The position numbers and the translations under genes are program-made. From Burkholderiales bacterium (GTDB lineage: Bacteria > Pseudomonadota > Gammaproteobacteria > Burkholderiales > Burkholderiaceae_C), in NCBI GenBank assembly GCA_016192425.1, contig JACPUE010000038.1:1-54681 (forward strand): a DNA stretch of 54,681 nucleotides, read 5' to 3'. The notes beneath the pieces were generated by a model. It was given only the letters and a program-made list of their open reading frames with translations, was not told where the DNA came from and searched no databases. Of the stretch, positions 25,473-34,550 are shown piece after piece. Every line of letters starts with the position of its first letter. Positions within the stretch are counted from its first letter, which is position 1.

Positions 25473-27170
25473 ATGCTGCGCAGCAACATCGGCCAACGCC
25501 TGGGGCTGCTGCTGGCCAGCTTCAGCCTGCTGGCGGCTTTGCTGCTGGGCTATCTGACATACACCGTCGCACGCGAGCAATTGGTGGAGCGTGCGCAGCA
25601 CACCTTGCTGGATACCACGCGCATCCTGTCTTCACACCTGCAGACGGGCTTTGCCCAATGGGGCCGCGATGCCACCATGCTGGCCACATTGGCTGGTGGG
25701 CTGCCACTGCCGGGCGGGACAACGCCAACAGCCGTTCAGGCCCAAAGCCTGGAGACACTGGCCCAGGTGTTCCGTGCGCAGCTGCTGGCACGGCCGGGCC
25801 TGCTGCAGATCCAGCTGATTGGATTGCGCGACCACGGGCTGGAACTCGTGCGCCTGCAGCGCCTGGCGGATGAGCGCATCGTGCGCGTGGAAGGAACTGC
25901 GCTGCAGGAAAAAGCGCATTTCCCCTATGTGTTTGAAACCGCGCGTCTGCCCACCGGGGGTGTGTATTTCACCGACTTCGACATCAACCATGAAGACTCG
26001 CTGCCCCAGGAGGAGCGGGCCGTGTTCAGCGTGGCAGCGCCCGTGGTGCAGGGAACGGCCGTGGTGGCCGTGGTGGCGTTGCGTGTGGATGCTGCCGCCT
26101 TTGTGCAGCATTTCAGTGCGAGCCTGCCCGCTCCCTATGGGTTTTACCTGGCCAACCGCTGGGGAGATTTTCTGGCCCACCCTGACCACGACAAGGCATT
26201 TGCCTTCGATCGCGGCCAGCGTGTGCTGGTGCAGGAGGAATTTGCTGCCACGGCGGCCCTGTTGGCAGGCAAGGTACACGAGCAGATGTTTGGCCAGACC
26301 GAAGGCCAGGGCGCTGCCCAGATCCACGCATTTGTGCGTATGCCTTTTGGCGCGCGCGATGATGGGCGCTTTCTGCTGCTGGGCTTGTCGCGCTCCATGT
26401 CGGCAGTGCTGGCGCAAGCGCGGGAATTGGGCGGCACCATTGTGAAGATGATCGCCGTGCTGGCACTGGTGGCGGCCTTGCTGGCAGCCTGGGTGTCGCG
26501 GGTGGTCACGGGCCCGCTGCGGGCCATGGTGCAGGCGGCCGACGCCTTCTCGCGCGGGCAGCCGCACGGCGCCTTGCCGGTGGAGCGCCAGGACGAACTG
26601 GGCGAACTGGCGCGCGGTTTTCGTGACATGGAGGCGCAGATCGGCCAGCAGATGGACGAGCTCAACCGCAGCCGCGACGCCATGGCCCACCTGGCGCACC
26701 ACGACCCGTTGACCGGCCTGCCCAACCGCCGCATGTTCGAGCAGCGCCTGGACCAGGCCCTGGACCGCGCCCGCCGCAGCGGCAGGCCCTGTGCGCTGGT
26801 GTTTGTCGATCTGGACGACTTCAAGTCGTTCAACGACAAGCTGGGCCACGCCGTGGGTGATGCCGTGCTGCAGGCCGCTGCCCAGGCCATCGTGGGCGCG
26901 GTGCGCCAGGTTGATACCGTGGCGCGTCTGGCCGGAGACGAATTCACCGTGCTGTGCGAAAACGTGGACAGCGACGCCGCCGCGCAGCGCGTGGTCGACA
27001 AACTATGCCAGGCCTTTGCCACACCGCTGCAGGTCGGTGGCCAACCCATGGTGGTGCGCGCCAGCATGGGCATCAGCGTCTATCCCTACGACGGAGACGA
27101 CGCCCGCACCCTGCTGGCCAGCGCCGACGCGGCCATGTACCGCGCCAAGGAGCAGCGCGCCATGTGGTGA
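25473..27170 (+). CDS. Membrane diguanylate cyclase with CACHE-type periplasmic domain and HAMP
   Basis: A 565-residue sensor. TM1 (about 9-31), a 290-residue periplasmic part of double-CACHE type (GVYFTDFDINHEDSLPQEER, FYLANRWGDFLAHPD), TM2 (about 323-345), HAMP (to about 400), then GGDEF. Catalytic motif AGDEF (487-491) has Ala for the first Gly, a change tolerated in active enzymes; the RQVD I-site at 478-481 is intact, so c-di-GMP feedback is likely. DPLTGLPNRRMF and VDLDDFKSFND are normal. Spacing of 3 bases from the binding-protein gene indicates co-translation. Confidence 0.9.
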   Translation: MLRSNIGQRLGLLLASFSLLAALLLGYLTYTVAREQLVERAQHTLLDTTRILSSHLQTGFAQWGRDATMLATLAGGLPLPGGTTPTAVQAQSLETLAQVFRAQLLARPGLLQIQLIGLRDHGLELVRLQRLADERIVRVEGTALQEKAHFPYVFETARLPTGGVYFTDFDINHEDSLPQEERAVFSVAAPVVQGTAVVAVVALRVDAAAFVQHFSASLPAPYGFYLANRWGDFLAHPDHDKAFAFDRGQRVLVQEEFAATAALLAGKVHEQMFGQTEGQGAAQIHAFVRMPFGARDDGRFLLLGLSRSMSAVLAQARELGGTIVKMIAVLALVAALLAAWVSRVVTGPLRAMVQAADAFSRGQPHGALPVERQDELGELARGFRDMEAQIGQQMDELNRSRDAMAHLAHHDPLTGLPNRRMFEQRLDQALDRARRSGRPCALVFVDLDDFKSFNDKLGHAVGDAVLQAAAQAIVGAVRQVDTVARLAGDEFTVLCENVDSDAAAQRVVDKLCQAFATPLQVGGQPMVVRASMGISVYPYDGDDARTLLASADAAMYRAKEQRAMW

Positions 27171-27173
27171 TAT

Positions 27174-27229
27174 GCTATCAATTTGATAGCTGCTAGCGCT
27201 TGTATTTGTTGTCCTGGATGGCGTTTCAG
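27174..27229. repeat. Comamonadaceae-type intergenic repeat, copy 7
   Basis: GCTATCAATTTGATAGCTGC then TAGCGCTTGTATTTG and GTCCTGGA. GCTATCAA/TTGATAGC is a perfect 8-bp pair. It fills the gap between the converging cyclase and glutamyltransferase genes. Confidence 0.65.
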
Positions 27230-27231
27230 TC

Positions 27232-29052
27232 TCAATCCCCAAGGACAATGCCTTCGCGCCTGGGGTCAGCGCCGCCCAGCCACTGGGGCTTGCCTTGTGA
27301 CTGCGAACGGACGATGGCCTGCAGGCCGCTGGTCATATTCATCTCGCGCACCTCGGCGCCGCGTGTGCGCAACTGCTCCACGGTGGCGGCGGGGAAGCGC
27401 TTTTCCTCCAGCAGCGTGGGGCCGTTCAGCGAGCCGAAGTTGGGCAGGTCGATGGCCTGCTGGGGCGTCAGGCCCCATTGCGCCACGCCGTACAGCGTCT
27501 TGGCCGTGTAGTGGATGATGAGCGCGCCGCCGGGGCTGCCTGCGCTCATCAGCACCTGGCCAGTGGCTTTGTCGAGCACCAGCGTGGGCGCCATGGACGA
27601 GCGTGGGCGCTTGCCTGGCTCCACGCGGTTGGCGATCTTGCGGCCCTGGGCGTCTTCGGGGGCAAAGCTGAAGTCGGTCAGCTCGTTGTTGAGCAAAAAG
27701 CCCTGCACCATCTGGCGTGCGCCAAAGGCGTCTTCGATGGTGGTGGTCATGGCCAGCGCGTTGCCTTGGGCATCGACGATGCTGATGTGGCTGGTGCCGT
27801 ATTCCGGCTGCTGCGGCATGGGTGCGTAGCTGGTGCGCTGCACGCCGCCAGGCTGGCCCGCAGGCGCAGTCTTGAGGCTTTGCGGACCGATCAGGCGTGC
27901 GCGGTTGGCCAGGTAGCCGGGGTCGAGCAGGCTCATCCAACTGCCGCCCGGCGCTGGCACGAAGTCGGGGTCGGCCACGTACTGGGCGCGATCGGCAAAG
28001 GCCAGGCGTGCAGCCTCGGTATACAGGTGCAGCCAGTCGGCACTGGGCAGCAGTCCCTGCGGGCCGTCCTGCAGCGGCAGGCTGGCGGCCTGGGTGTGGC
28101 CCAGGATGCCCAGGATCTGCCCAACGGCGATGGCGCCCGAGCTGGGCGGCGGAAAGCCGCACAGCCGCAGGTCACGCTCCTTCACACGCCAGTCATGGCA
28201 CAGGGCTTCTCGTTCGCGGGGTTGGTAGTTGGCCAAATCTTGCAGCGTCATGCGGCCAGGGTTGGTGGGGTGAGCCTGCACCTTGTCCACGATGGCGCGT
28301 GCCACCTCGCCCTCGTGCAGCGCTCTGCTGCCTTGTGCTGCGATCTGGCGCAGCACTGCGGCCAGCATGGGATTGCGCAGCACATGGCCCACGGGCCAGG
28401 GCTGGTCGCTGGCATCGTGGAAGTAGGCGGCGGCCACCGGGTCGAGCTTGAGGAACTTGTCGCCCTGTACCAGCGTATGCAGGCGCGGGCTGACCTTGAA
28501 GCCCTGTTCCGCCAGGGTGATGGCGGGTTGGAACAGCGCGGCCCAGGGCAGCTTGCCATGCTGGCGGTGGGCCAGCTCCAGCATGCGTACGGCGCCAGGC
28601 ACGCCCACCGAGCGCCCGCCCACTACGGCGGTGTGGAAGGGCAGGGGCTTGCCGTCGGGGCCGAGGAAGAGCTTCTCGTCGGCGGCTGCGGGTGCTGTCT
28701 CGCGTCCGTCAAAGGCCTGTGTGCGCTTGCCGTCGTAATGCAGCAGGAAGGCGCCGCCGCCAATGCCGCTGGACTGCGGTTCCACCAGCGTCAGCACCAT
28801 CTGCGCCGCAATGGCGGCGTCCACCGCCGAGCCCCCGGCCTTGAGGATCTGGTAGCCCGCATCCGTCGCCAGCGGGTTGGCTGCCGCCACCGCAAAGCGC
28901 TGGGTGGCCCAGCCAGGTTTGGCGGTGTAGCCCGAGCTGGCCTCGGGCTGCTCGGGCACGGTGTAGTTGAACGGGGCGGTGGGGTGCGCGCAACCGGCCA
29001 GCCAGGCGGCCAGGGCCAGCGCACCCAGGCGGGAGGCAAGCAAAGCGTTCAT
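27232..29052 (-). CDS. ggt: Gamma-glutamyltransferase (glutathione hydrolase), lipoprotein form
   Basis: A 606-residue Ntn-hydrolase. The N-terminus has a lipobox LAGC (AAWLAGCAHP) so the mature enzyme should be lipid-anchored in the periplasm. ATNPLATDAGYQILKAGGSA-type text and GIGGGAFLLHYDGK are family markers. The autocleavage and nucleophile Thr is T420 in YGTSHISIVD; RPRSSMAPTL and GSPGGALII follow. It cleaves and transfers the gamma-glutamyl group of glutathione. ATG 29052 is chosen over an upstream ATG at 29115 that would bury the signal peptide. The gene is alone on its strand here. Confidence 0.94.
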   Translation of the reverse strand: MNALLASRLGALALAAWLAGCAHPTAPFNYTVPEQPEASSGYTAKPGWATQRFAVAAANPLATDAGYQILKAGGSAVDAAIAAQMVLTLVEPQSSGIGGGAFLLHYDGKRTQAFDGRETAPAAADEKLFLGPDGKPLPFHTAVVGGRSVGVPGAVRMLELAHRQHGKLPWAALFQPAITLAEQGFKVSPRLHTLVQGDKFLKLDPVAAAYFHDASDQPWPVGHVLRNPMLAAVLRQIAAQGSRALHEGEVARAIVDKVQAHPTNPGRMTLQDLANYQPREREALCHDWRVKERDLRLCGFPPPSSGAIAVGQILGILGHTQAASLPLQDGPQGLLPSADWLHLYTEAARLAFADRAQYVADPDFVPAPGGSWMSLLDPGYLANRARLIGPQSLKTAPAGQPGGVQRTSYAPMPQQPEYGTSHISIVDAQGNALAMTTTIEDAFGARQMVQGFLLNNELTDFSFAPEDAQGRKIANRVEPGKRPRSSMAPTLVLDKATGQVLMSAGSPGGALIIHYTAKTLYGVAQWGLTPQQAIDLPNFGSLNGPTLLEEKRFPAATVEQLRTRGAEVREMNMTSGLQAIVRSQSQGKPQWLGGADPRREGIVLGD

Positions 29053-29153
29053 GGGCGTCTTTCGCAAAGGGTGGGCGCCCATGGTAGTCCCGAAGCCGGA
29101 TCCGTGAAAGATCAAGATTGAAATGCCTTGTGGCGCAGTAAATACGAGCGTCA

Positions 29154-29186
29154 GAAGCTATCAAATTAATAGCAAGCAACGCAATG
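29154..29186. repeat. Comamonadaceae-type intergenic repeat, copy 8 (short)
   Basis: GAAGCTATCAAATTAATAGC then AAGCAACGCAATG. It keeps the GCTAT..ATAGC pair with a degraded second block. The rest of the 29053-29269 gap shows nothing else I can support. Confidence 0.55.
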
Positions 29187-29269
29187 TGCCGGGGCAGTAT
29201 TTGGGCCAGCCAACGCGCTGCGCTCCAACCACATTGCCTGCAAGTGGCCGGGCCCAGGCAAGGGGGCTG

Positions 29270-30844
29270 TCAAGCTGTAACCACGCGGTTCTTGCCCGCA
29301 CGCTTGGCCAGGTACATGCCTTGGTCGGCGCGGCGGATGGCTTCGGTGGCGGTCTCCTGGGGGGTCAACTGGGCCACGCCTGCGCTGAAGGTGATGAGCA
29401 CTTTTTCGTTGTTGCGCAGGAAGAAGCGGGTGGTCAGTTCGCGTTGCAGGCGCTGCATGGCTTCCACGCCTTGTTCCTGGGTCGTGTCGGGCAGCAGGAT
29501 CACAAACTCCTCGCCGCCATAGCGCGCCAGTTGGTCTTGCGGGCGCATGACAGCGCGTACCACGCCGGCCAGGTGGACCAGGGCGGCGTCGCCGGTATCG
29601 TGCCCCAGGCGGTCGTTGAGCTGCTTGAAGTTGTCCACGTCGAGCAGGGCCACGCACAGCGGTGACTCGGCGCGGCGTGCGCGCGCGATCTCGCGTTCCA
29701 TCACCTCGTCCAGCCCCTTGCGGTTGAGCGAGCCCGTCAGCGGGTCGTGCCGTGCCTGGGCGCTGGCTTGGTCCAGCTCTTTCTGCAGGCGTGTCATCTC
29801 TGCCTGTTTTTCGGCGGTGCGCTCACGCAGTTCGGTCAGTTCGGCGTGGGCCAGTCGTGTGTCCAGAGCCATGGTGCGCGTGGCCTGTACCACTTCACCC
29901 AGCACAGGGGTGATGTCCTCGATGCGGCTGGCTTGCGAGATCTGCTCGGCGTAGCGTTCCATCTTGTTCTGGTAACCGCTGCTGGCATCCGTCATGGCCG
30001 ACAGGCGTTCGATGAAGGTGGCCAGCATTTCCTTCATCTGATCCTGCGCTTCGACCATCCGGCCCTTGGCCTCGGTCTGCTTGAAGATCACGTCCTTCAG
30101 GCGGCGCTGCACATCGTCCAGCCGCCGCAGCGTGAGCGGCTGCGCCGTGGCGGCCACCAACGCTTCGGCCTGGCCGTGCAGCCACTGGTCGTCGATGCTC
30201 AGCGCCGTGATGTTGGTGAACACCATGTTCAGCAACTCCAGCAGCATGCTGCGGATGGCAGCCTGGTCCTCGGCGGCGAAAGACAGGCGGAAGGTGAAGT
30301 TGCCCAGCATGAGCTGGAGGGTGCTGGCCGGGGGGTCGGGCTGGCGCAGGAAGCCTACCAATTGCTCGCCCAGCAGATGGACGCGGGCGTCATCGCTGCT
30401 CAGGCCGTGCAGGGTGTGCTCGATGAGGCGCGCCAGTTGCTCGGCCAGCTCTTTGTGCACCGTGCCAGGGCGGGCGCTGACGGTGCTGCCGATGGTGGGG
30501 CTGAGTGGTGCAGGGCCGGTGGTGGCGGGCGCGGCGTCCAGGTGGGCGGCCGGTGTGCTGGCGCCCAGCTTGGCGTAGCCCACCAGAACGGTCTGCATGG
30601 CCGACCAGTCTTTTTGGTTGACGGCGGATTCGAACTGCTCCAGCAGGCGCTTCTGTGCCGGTGTCTGGCCGGGAATGATGCGTAGGATCTGGCGCAGCGG
30701 CAGTTCAGGGAAGGGCAGGGGCGAACTGGCCCCGGCGATTTCGTCGTAGATCTGCCGAAAATGCTCCGGCGTGGGGGGGAGGCGGCGCTGGGCGAGCTGC
30801 TTGAGCGTTTCGCGCGCAATGTCTGATGGGGGGCGTTCGGCCAT
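29270..30844 (-). CDS. Cytoplasmic diguanylate cyclase
   Basis: A 524-residue protein without signal or membrane segments. The N-terminal 350 residues are helical (ETLKQLAQRRLPPTPEHFRQ at the start), followed by a coiled coil (ELRERTAEKQAEMTRLQKEL) and a C-terminal GGDEF domain with intact RYGGEEF (443-447) and an RPQD I-site at 434-437. Start ATG 30844; the frame is open upstream but that part has no homology-like features. It makes c-di-GMP; the input to the N-terminal domain is unknown. It is the second cyclase within 4 kb. Confidence 0.9.
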   Translation of the reverse strand: MAERPPSDIARETLKQLAQRRLPPTPEHFRQIYDEIAGASSPLPFPELPLRQILRIIPGQTPAQKRLLEQFESAVNQKDWSAMQTVLVGYAKLGASTPAAHLDAAPATTGPAPLSPTIGSTVSARPGTVHKELAEQLARLIEHTLHGLSSDDARVHLLGEQLVGFLRQPDPPASTLQLMLGNFTFRLSFAAEDQAAIRSMLLELLNMVFTNITALSIDDQWLHGQAEALVAATAQPLTLRRLDDVQRRLKDVIFKQTEAKGRMVEAQDQMKEMLATFIERLSAMTDASSGYQNKMERYAEQISQASRIEDITPVLGEVVQATRTMALDTRLAHAELTELRERTAEKQAEMTRLQKELDQASAQARHDPLTGSLNRKGLDEVMEREIARARRAESPLCVALLDVDNFKQLNDRLGHDTGDAALVHLAGVVRAVMRPQDQLARYGGEEFVILLPDTTQEQGVEAMQRLQRELTTRFFLRNNEKVLITFSAGVAQLTPQETATEAIRRADQGMYLAKRAGKNRVVTA

Positions 30845-30936
30845 GGCAGGCAGCGGTTGGGACAGGGAGCTGTCGAAAGGCCTGCTAGTGTGACAGACAC
30901 GGCGCTGCTTGCACAGCGCACGCCCCAAAACCCGGG

Positions 30937-31911
30937 TCAGTTCACCAGCACCAGCTTGCCTTGCACGCTGCGCGAGCCCATGTGCGCAAAGGCTGCGGGC
31001 AGCTCGGCCATGGGCATGGTGCGGTCGATCACGGGCTTGATCTTGCCCTGGCCGTACCACTGGGCCAGCTCCATCATCATGGCGGCGTTGGCCTTGGGTT
31101 CGCGCTTGGAGAATTCGCCCCAGAACACGCCTACGATACTGGCGCCCTTGAGCAGCGGCAGGTTCAGCGGCAGCGCCGGGATGGGGCCTGCCGCAAAACC
31201 GATCACCAGGTAGCGCCCACGCCAGGCGATGGCGCGGAAGGCGGGTTCGGCGAAATCGCCCCCCACGGGGTCGTACACCACGTCCGGCCCTTTGCCGTCG
31301 GTCAGGCGCTTGAGCGCTTCGCGCAGGTCTTCACGCGCGTAATTGATGGTGGCGTCCGCGCCGATGGAGGTGCACAGCGCGCACTTCTCGTCGGTCGATG
31401 CGGCCGCAATCACCTTGGCCCCCACGGCCTTGGCAATCTGGATGGCTGCCGTGCCCACGCCGCCAGCGGCGCCCAGCACGAGAACCGTCTCGCCGGCCTT
31501 GAGCTGGCCGCGATCGATCAGTGCATGGTGCGAGGTGGCATAGGTCATGATGAAGGCGGCTGCATCCACATGCCCGAAGCCCGCAGGCAGCGGCATGCAC
31601 AGCGCCGCCGGTGCCAGGGTGTGGGTGCCAAAACCCCCCGTGCCCGAAAGGCAGGCCACGTTCTGGCCCACCTGCAGGTGGGTAACGCCTTCGCCCACGG
31701 CCTGCACCACGCCAGCGTACTCGGCGCCGGGCACAAAGGGCAGGGGGGGCTTGATCTGGTACTTGTTCTGCACGATCAAGAGGTCCGGGAAGTTCAGGCT
31801 GGCGGCCTTGATCTCCACCAGCACCTCGCCTGCCTTGGGCGCGGGGGTGGGCAGTTCGGTCCAGGCCAGGGCCTCGACGCCCGTGGGATTGGTGCAAAGC
31901 CATGCGTGCAT
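30937..31911 (-). CDS. Quinone oxidoreductase / zinc-free MDR alcohol dehydrogenase family
   Basis: A 324-residue NADPH-binding MDR protein. [40 protein letters not shown] and [16 protein letters not shown] define the family; [20 protein letters not shown] is the Rossmann cofactor site. The Cys/His ligands of zinc alcohol dehydrogenases are absent, so it is a QOR-type reductase. CGGAGAC precedes ATG 31911. The substrate is not predictable. It diverges from surE across a 141-base gap. Confidence 0.92.
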   Translation of the reverse strand: MHAWLCTNPTGVEALAWTELPTPAPKAGEVLVEIKAASLNFPDLLIVQNKYQIKPPLPFVPGAEYAGVVQAVGEGVTHLQVGQNVACLSGTGGFGTHTLAPAALCMPLPAGFGHVDAAAFIMTYATSHHALIDRGQLKAGETVLVLGAAGGVGTAAIQIAKAVGAKVIAAASTDEKCALCTSIGADATINYAREDLREALKRLTDGKGPDVVYDPVGGDFAEPAFRAIAWRGRYLVIGFAAGPIPALPLNLPLLKGASIVGVFWGEFSKREPKANAAMMMELAQWYGQGKIKPVIDRTMPMAELPAAFAHMGSRSVQGKLVLVN

Positions 31912-32023
31912 GGGGTGTCTCCGGTCGTGAAATGCGAACGCCAGATGATAGGTGTGCACCATCGCCTTGCGTGTCCCTCGGGCGACGGCCGCCGGGGTGC
32001 TCGGCAGGGGCTGGGCAGGCGCC

Positions 32024-32029
32024 TACAAT
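32024..32029 (+). promoter_or_regulatory. Candidate -10 element for surE
   Basis: TACAAT in CCTACAATCGCCGCCAA, 23 bases before the surE ATG and near-identical to the ppsA leader motif at 13153. No clear -35. Confidence 0.4.
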
Positions 32030-32052
32030 CGCCGCCAACCCTGTGCTTTACC

Positions 32053-32838
32053 ATGAAGATTCTTCTGTCCAACGACGACGGCTACCAGGCCCCTGGCATC
32101 GTGGCCCTGTACCGCGCATTGCAGCAGGTGGCCGATGTGGAGGTGGTGGCCCCGGAGCACAACAACAGCGCCAAGTCTAACGCGCTGACCCTCAACGCCC
32201 CCTTGTATGTGCACGAGGCGGCCAACGGTTTTCGCTACGTCAATGGCACGCCGGCCGACTGCGTGCACATCGCACTCACCGGGCTGCTGGGGTACCGGCC
32301 CGATCTGGTCGTTTCGGGTATCAACAACGGTGCCAACATGGGAGATGACACCATCTATTCGGGCACCGTGGGTGCGGCGATGGAGGGCTACCTGTTCGGC
32401 ATTCCCGCCATTGCGTTTTCGCAGGTGGACAAAGGCTGGGGTGAGCTGGAAGCGGCAGCGCAGAAGGCGGCCGACATGGTGCGTCAGATGGTGGCGCACA
32501 AGCTCGTGGGCCAGGCGCCCTGGCTGCTTAACGTCAATATCCCCAACCTGCCGCTGCAGGCCCTGCGCGGTATCAAGCTGTGCCGCCTGGGGCGGCGCCA
32601 CGCGGCCGAGCGCGTCATCACCCAGGTCAGCCCGCGGGGCGAGACCATGTACTGGATCGGTGGCGCAGGCGCGGCACTGGACGACAGCGAAGGCACCGAC
32701 TTCCACGCTACGGCGCTGGGGCATGTCTCGGTGACGCCGCTCAAGATCGATCTGACCGACCACCAGAATCTGGGGTACTGGGCGCAGACGGCTGTGCGGT
32801 GGTCTTCCGCGATCGATATCGCCATGCCGAGGGAGTAA
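32053..32838 (+). CDS. surE: 5'/3'-nucleotidase SurE
   Basis: A 261-residue metal-dependent phosphatase. [16 protein letters not shown] holds the DD metal site (D8, D9); [14 protein letters not shown] has the Asn/Ser ligands; [20 protein letters not shown] is the family signature. It dephosphorylates nucleoside monophosphates and polyphosphate, and is often adjacent to pcm and nlpD in stationary-phase clusters. Its stop overlaps the pcm ATG at 32838 (TAATG). Confidence 0.96.
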   Translation: MKILLSNDDGYQAPGIVALYRALQQVADVEVVAPEHNNSAKSNALTLNAPLYVHEAANGFRYVNGTPADCVHIALTGLLGYRPDLVVSGINNGANMGDDTIYSGTVGAAMEGYLFGIPAIAFSQVDKGWGELEAAAQKAADMVRQMVAHKLVGQAPWLLNVNIPNLPLQALRGIKLCRLGRRHAAERVITQVSPRGETMYWIGGAGAALDDSEGTDFHATALGHVSVTPLKIDLTDHQNLGYWAQTAVRWSSAIDIAMPRE

Positions 32839-33617
32839 TGCAGCAGCGCCGTCCTGGTTTTCCGGCACGCATCACTCCGCCTGCGCCAGGCGGGCCGCGC
32901 CCACCCATCTTGTCTGTTGCAGTGCAGCGGCCGGGGGGCATTCCAGCACCGGCGGGGCTGGGGCTGGATTCGGCAGCGGTGCGCAGTCGCATGGTGCAGC
33001 GACTGGCGGCTGGTGGGGTGGGCTCCAGCGCCGTGCTGGCCGCCATGGGCGCAGTGGAGCGCCACCGCTTTGTGGACAGCGCCCTGGTCATCCAGGCCTA
33101 TGAGGACACCAGCCTGCCGATCGGGCTGGGGCAGACCATCTCCAAACCCAGCATCGTCGCGCGCATGATGGAATTGCTGCTGGGCGCCGACATCGCGCAC
33201 AGCACCGGGGGGCTGGGCCGTGTGCTGGAGGTGGGCACGGGCTGCGGGTACCAGGCTGCCGTGCTGGCACGCCTGGCGCGCGAGGTCTACAGCATCGAGC
33301 GGCTGCGTGGCCTGCACGAAAAGGCGCGCGCCAATCTGCGGCACCTGCGTCTGGCCAATGTGCATCTGATTCTGGGCGATGGCATGGAAGGCTATGCCAA
33401 GGGCGCGCCCTATGCGGGCATTGTGGCGGCGGCCGGGGGCGCGCAATTGCCCCAGGCCTGGTGCGAGCAATTGGCCGTGGGTGGGCGCCTGGTGGCACCC
33501 ACTGCCTTGGCCGATGGGCAGCAGGTGCTGCTGGTGGTGGACAAGACAGCACACGGATTGAAACAAACTGTACTCGAACCCGTTCACTTTGTCCCTCTAA
33601 AATCGGGTGTTTCCTGA
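32838..33617 (+). CDS. pcm: Protein-L-isoaspartate O-methyltransferase
   Basis: A 259-residue AdoMet enzyme that starts repair of isoaspartyl damage. TSLPIGLGQTISKPSIVARM is the family signature; VLEVGTGCGYQAAVLARLAR is motif I for AdoMet; VYSIERLRGLHEKARANL follows. An N-terminal extension of about 60 Pro/Gly-rich residues (RITPPAPGGPRPP) exceeds the E. coli enzyme (208 aa) and is common in this family of bacteria. One-base overlap with surE. A TAAAAT hexamer at 33598-33603, in its tail, may be a -10 for nlpD. Confidence 0.94.
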   Translation: MQQRRPGFPARITPPAPGGPRPPILSVAVQRPGGIPAPAGLGLDSAAVRSRMVQRLAAGGVGSSAVLAAMGAVERHRFVDSALVIQAYEDTSLPIGLGQTISKPSIVARMMELLLGADIAHSTGGLGRVLEVGTGCGYQAAVLARLAREVYSIERLRGLHEKARANLRHLRLANVHLILGDGMEGYAKGAPYAGIVAAAGGAQLPQAWCEQLAVGGRLVAPTALADGQQVLLVVDKTAHGLKQTVLEPVHFVPLKSGVS

Positions 33618-33633
33618 TTGAAGGAGATTGGAT

Positions 33634-34542
33634 TTGTCTATGTTGCTCTCGCGTGGTCGTGGTCTGGGGTGGTGTGTTGTCCTGATGGGCTTGGTGCTGA
33701 CAGGTTGCGGAACCCGGATGACCAAGGCGCCGGTCGAAGACCGGGGCACCGCTGCGACAGTGCCAGTGCAGACCGCCGAAGTGGTGCCCGCCAAACCGCC
33801 CATGCCGGGTGCCGAAAATGCGGGCAAGGCGGGTTATTACACGGTCAAGCCAGGGGATACGCTGATCCGCATCGGGCTGGAATCCGGCCAGAGCTGGAAG
33901 GACATTGCCCGCTGGAACAACCTGGACAACCCCAATCTGATCGAAGTCGGTCAGGTATTGCGGGTTCAGCCTCCGGGTGCGGCCGTGGTGGCATCCGCAG
34001 AGTCTTCTGGCGTAGTGACCCGTCCGGTGGCTTCATCCACCGTGGCGCCTGCGCCTGCGGCAGTTCCTGCCAAGCCCGCGGCTTCGGGTGCAGCACCAGC
34101 TGCCGCTGCTGCCAGTGCGGCATCGGCGCCCACGCCTGCACCGGCACCTGCTCCGGTGGCCACAGGGCCAGACGACGACATGGGCTTCATCTGGCCTGCG
34201 GGCGGGCAGGTGCTGGCGGGGTTTGACGAGTCTCGCAACAAGGGCCTGGACATCGGCGGAAAGGCCGGGGATGCGGTGCATGCAGCCGCCGACGGCCGGG
34301 TGGTGTATTCCGGCGCTGGCCTGCGGGGCTATGGCAACCTCATCATCCTCAAGCACAACAACACCTACCTGACCGCCTACGCGCACAACCAGGCTTTGCT
34401 GGTCAAGGAAGACCAGAACGTGCGCAAAGGCCAGAAGATTGCCGAGATGGGCAACACCGACGCAGACCGCGTGAAACTGCACTTCGAAATCCGCCGCCAG
34501 GGCAAGCCGGTCGATCCGTCGCGCTTCCTGCCCTCGCGCTGA
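33634..34542 (+). CDS. nlpD: LytM-type amidase activator lipoprotein NlpD
   Basis: A lipoprotein of about 302 residues. Lipobox LTGC (GLVLTGCGTR), LysM domain (GYYTVKPGDTLIRIGLESGQ to LIEVGQVLRVQPP), an Ala/Pro-rich linker, and a degenerate M23 domain. The metallopeptidase ligands are lost (NKGLDI instead of HxxxD; KLHFEIR without the first His), as in E. coli NlpD, so it should activate the AmiC amidase at division rather than cut peptidoglycan. TTG 33634 is chosen because AAGGAGA is 6 bases upstream; ATG 33640 is an alternative. Confidence 0.93.
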   Translation: MSMLLSRGRGLGWCVVLMGLVLTGCGTRMTKAPVEDRGTAATVPVQTAEVVPAKPPMPGAENAGKAGYYTVKPGDTLIRIGLESGQSWKDIARWNNLDNPNLIEVGQVLRVQPPGAAVVASAESSGVVTRPVASSTVAPAPAAVPAKPAASGAAPAAAAASAASAPTPAPAPAPVATGPDDDMGFIWPAGGQVLAGFDESRNKGLDIGGKAGDAVHAAADGRVVYSGAGLRGYGNLIILKHNNTYLTAYAHNQALLVKEDQNVRKGQKIAEMGNTDADRVKLHFEIRRQGKPVDPSRFLPSR

Positions 34543-34550
34543 TCTGCGGC

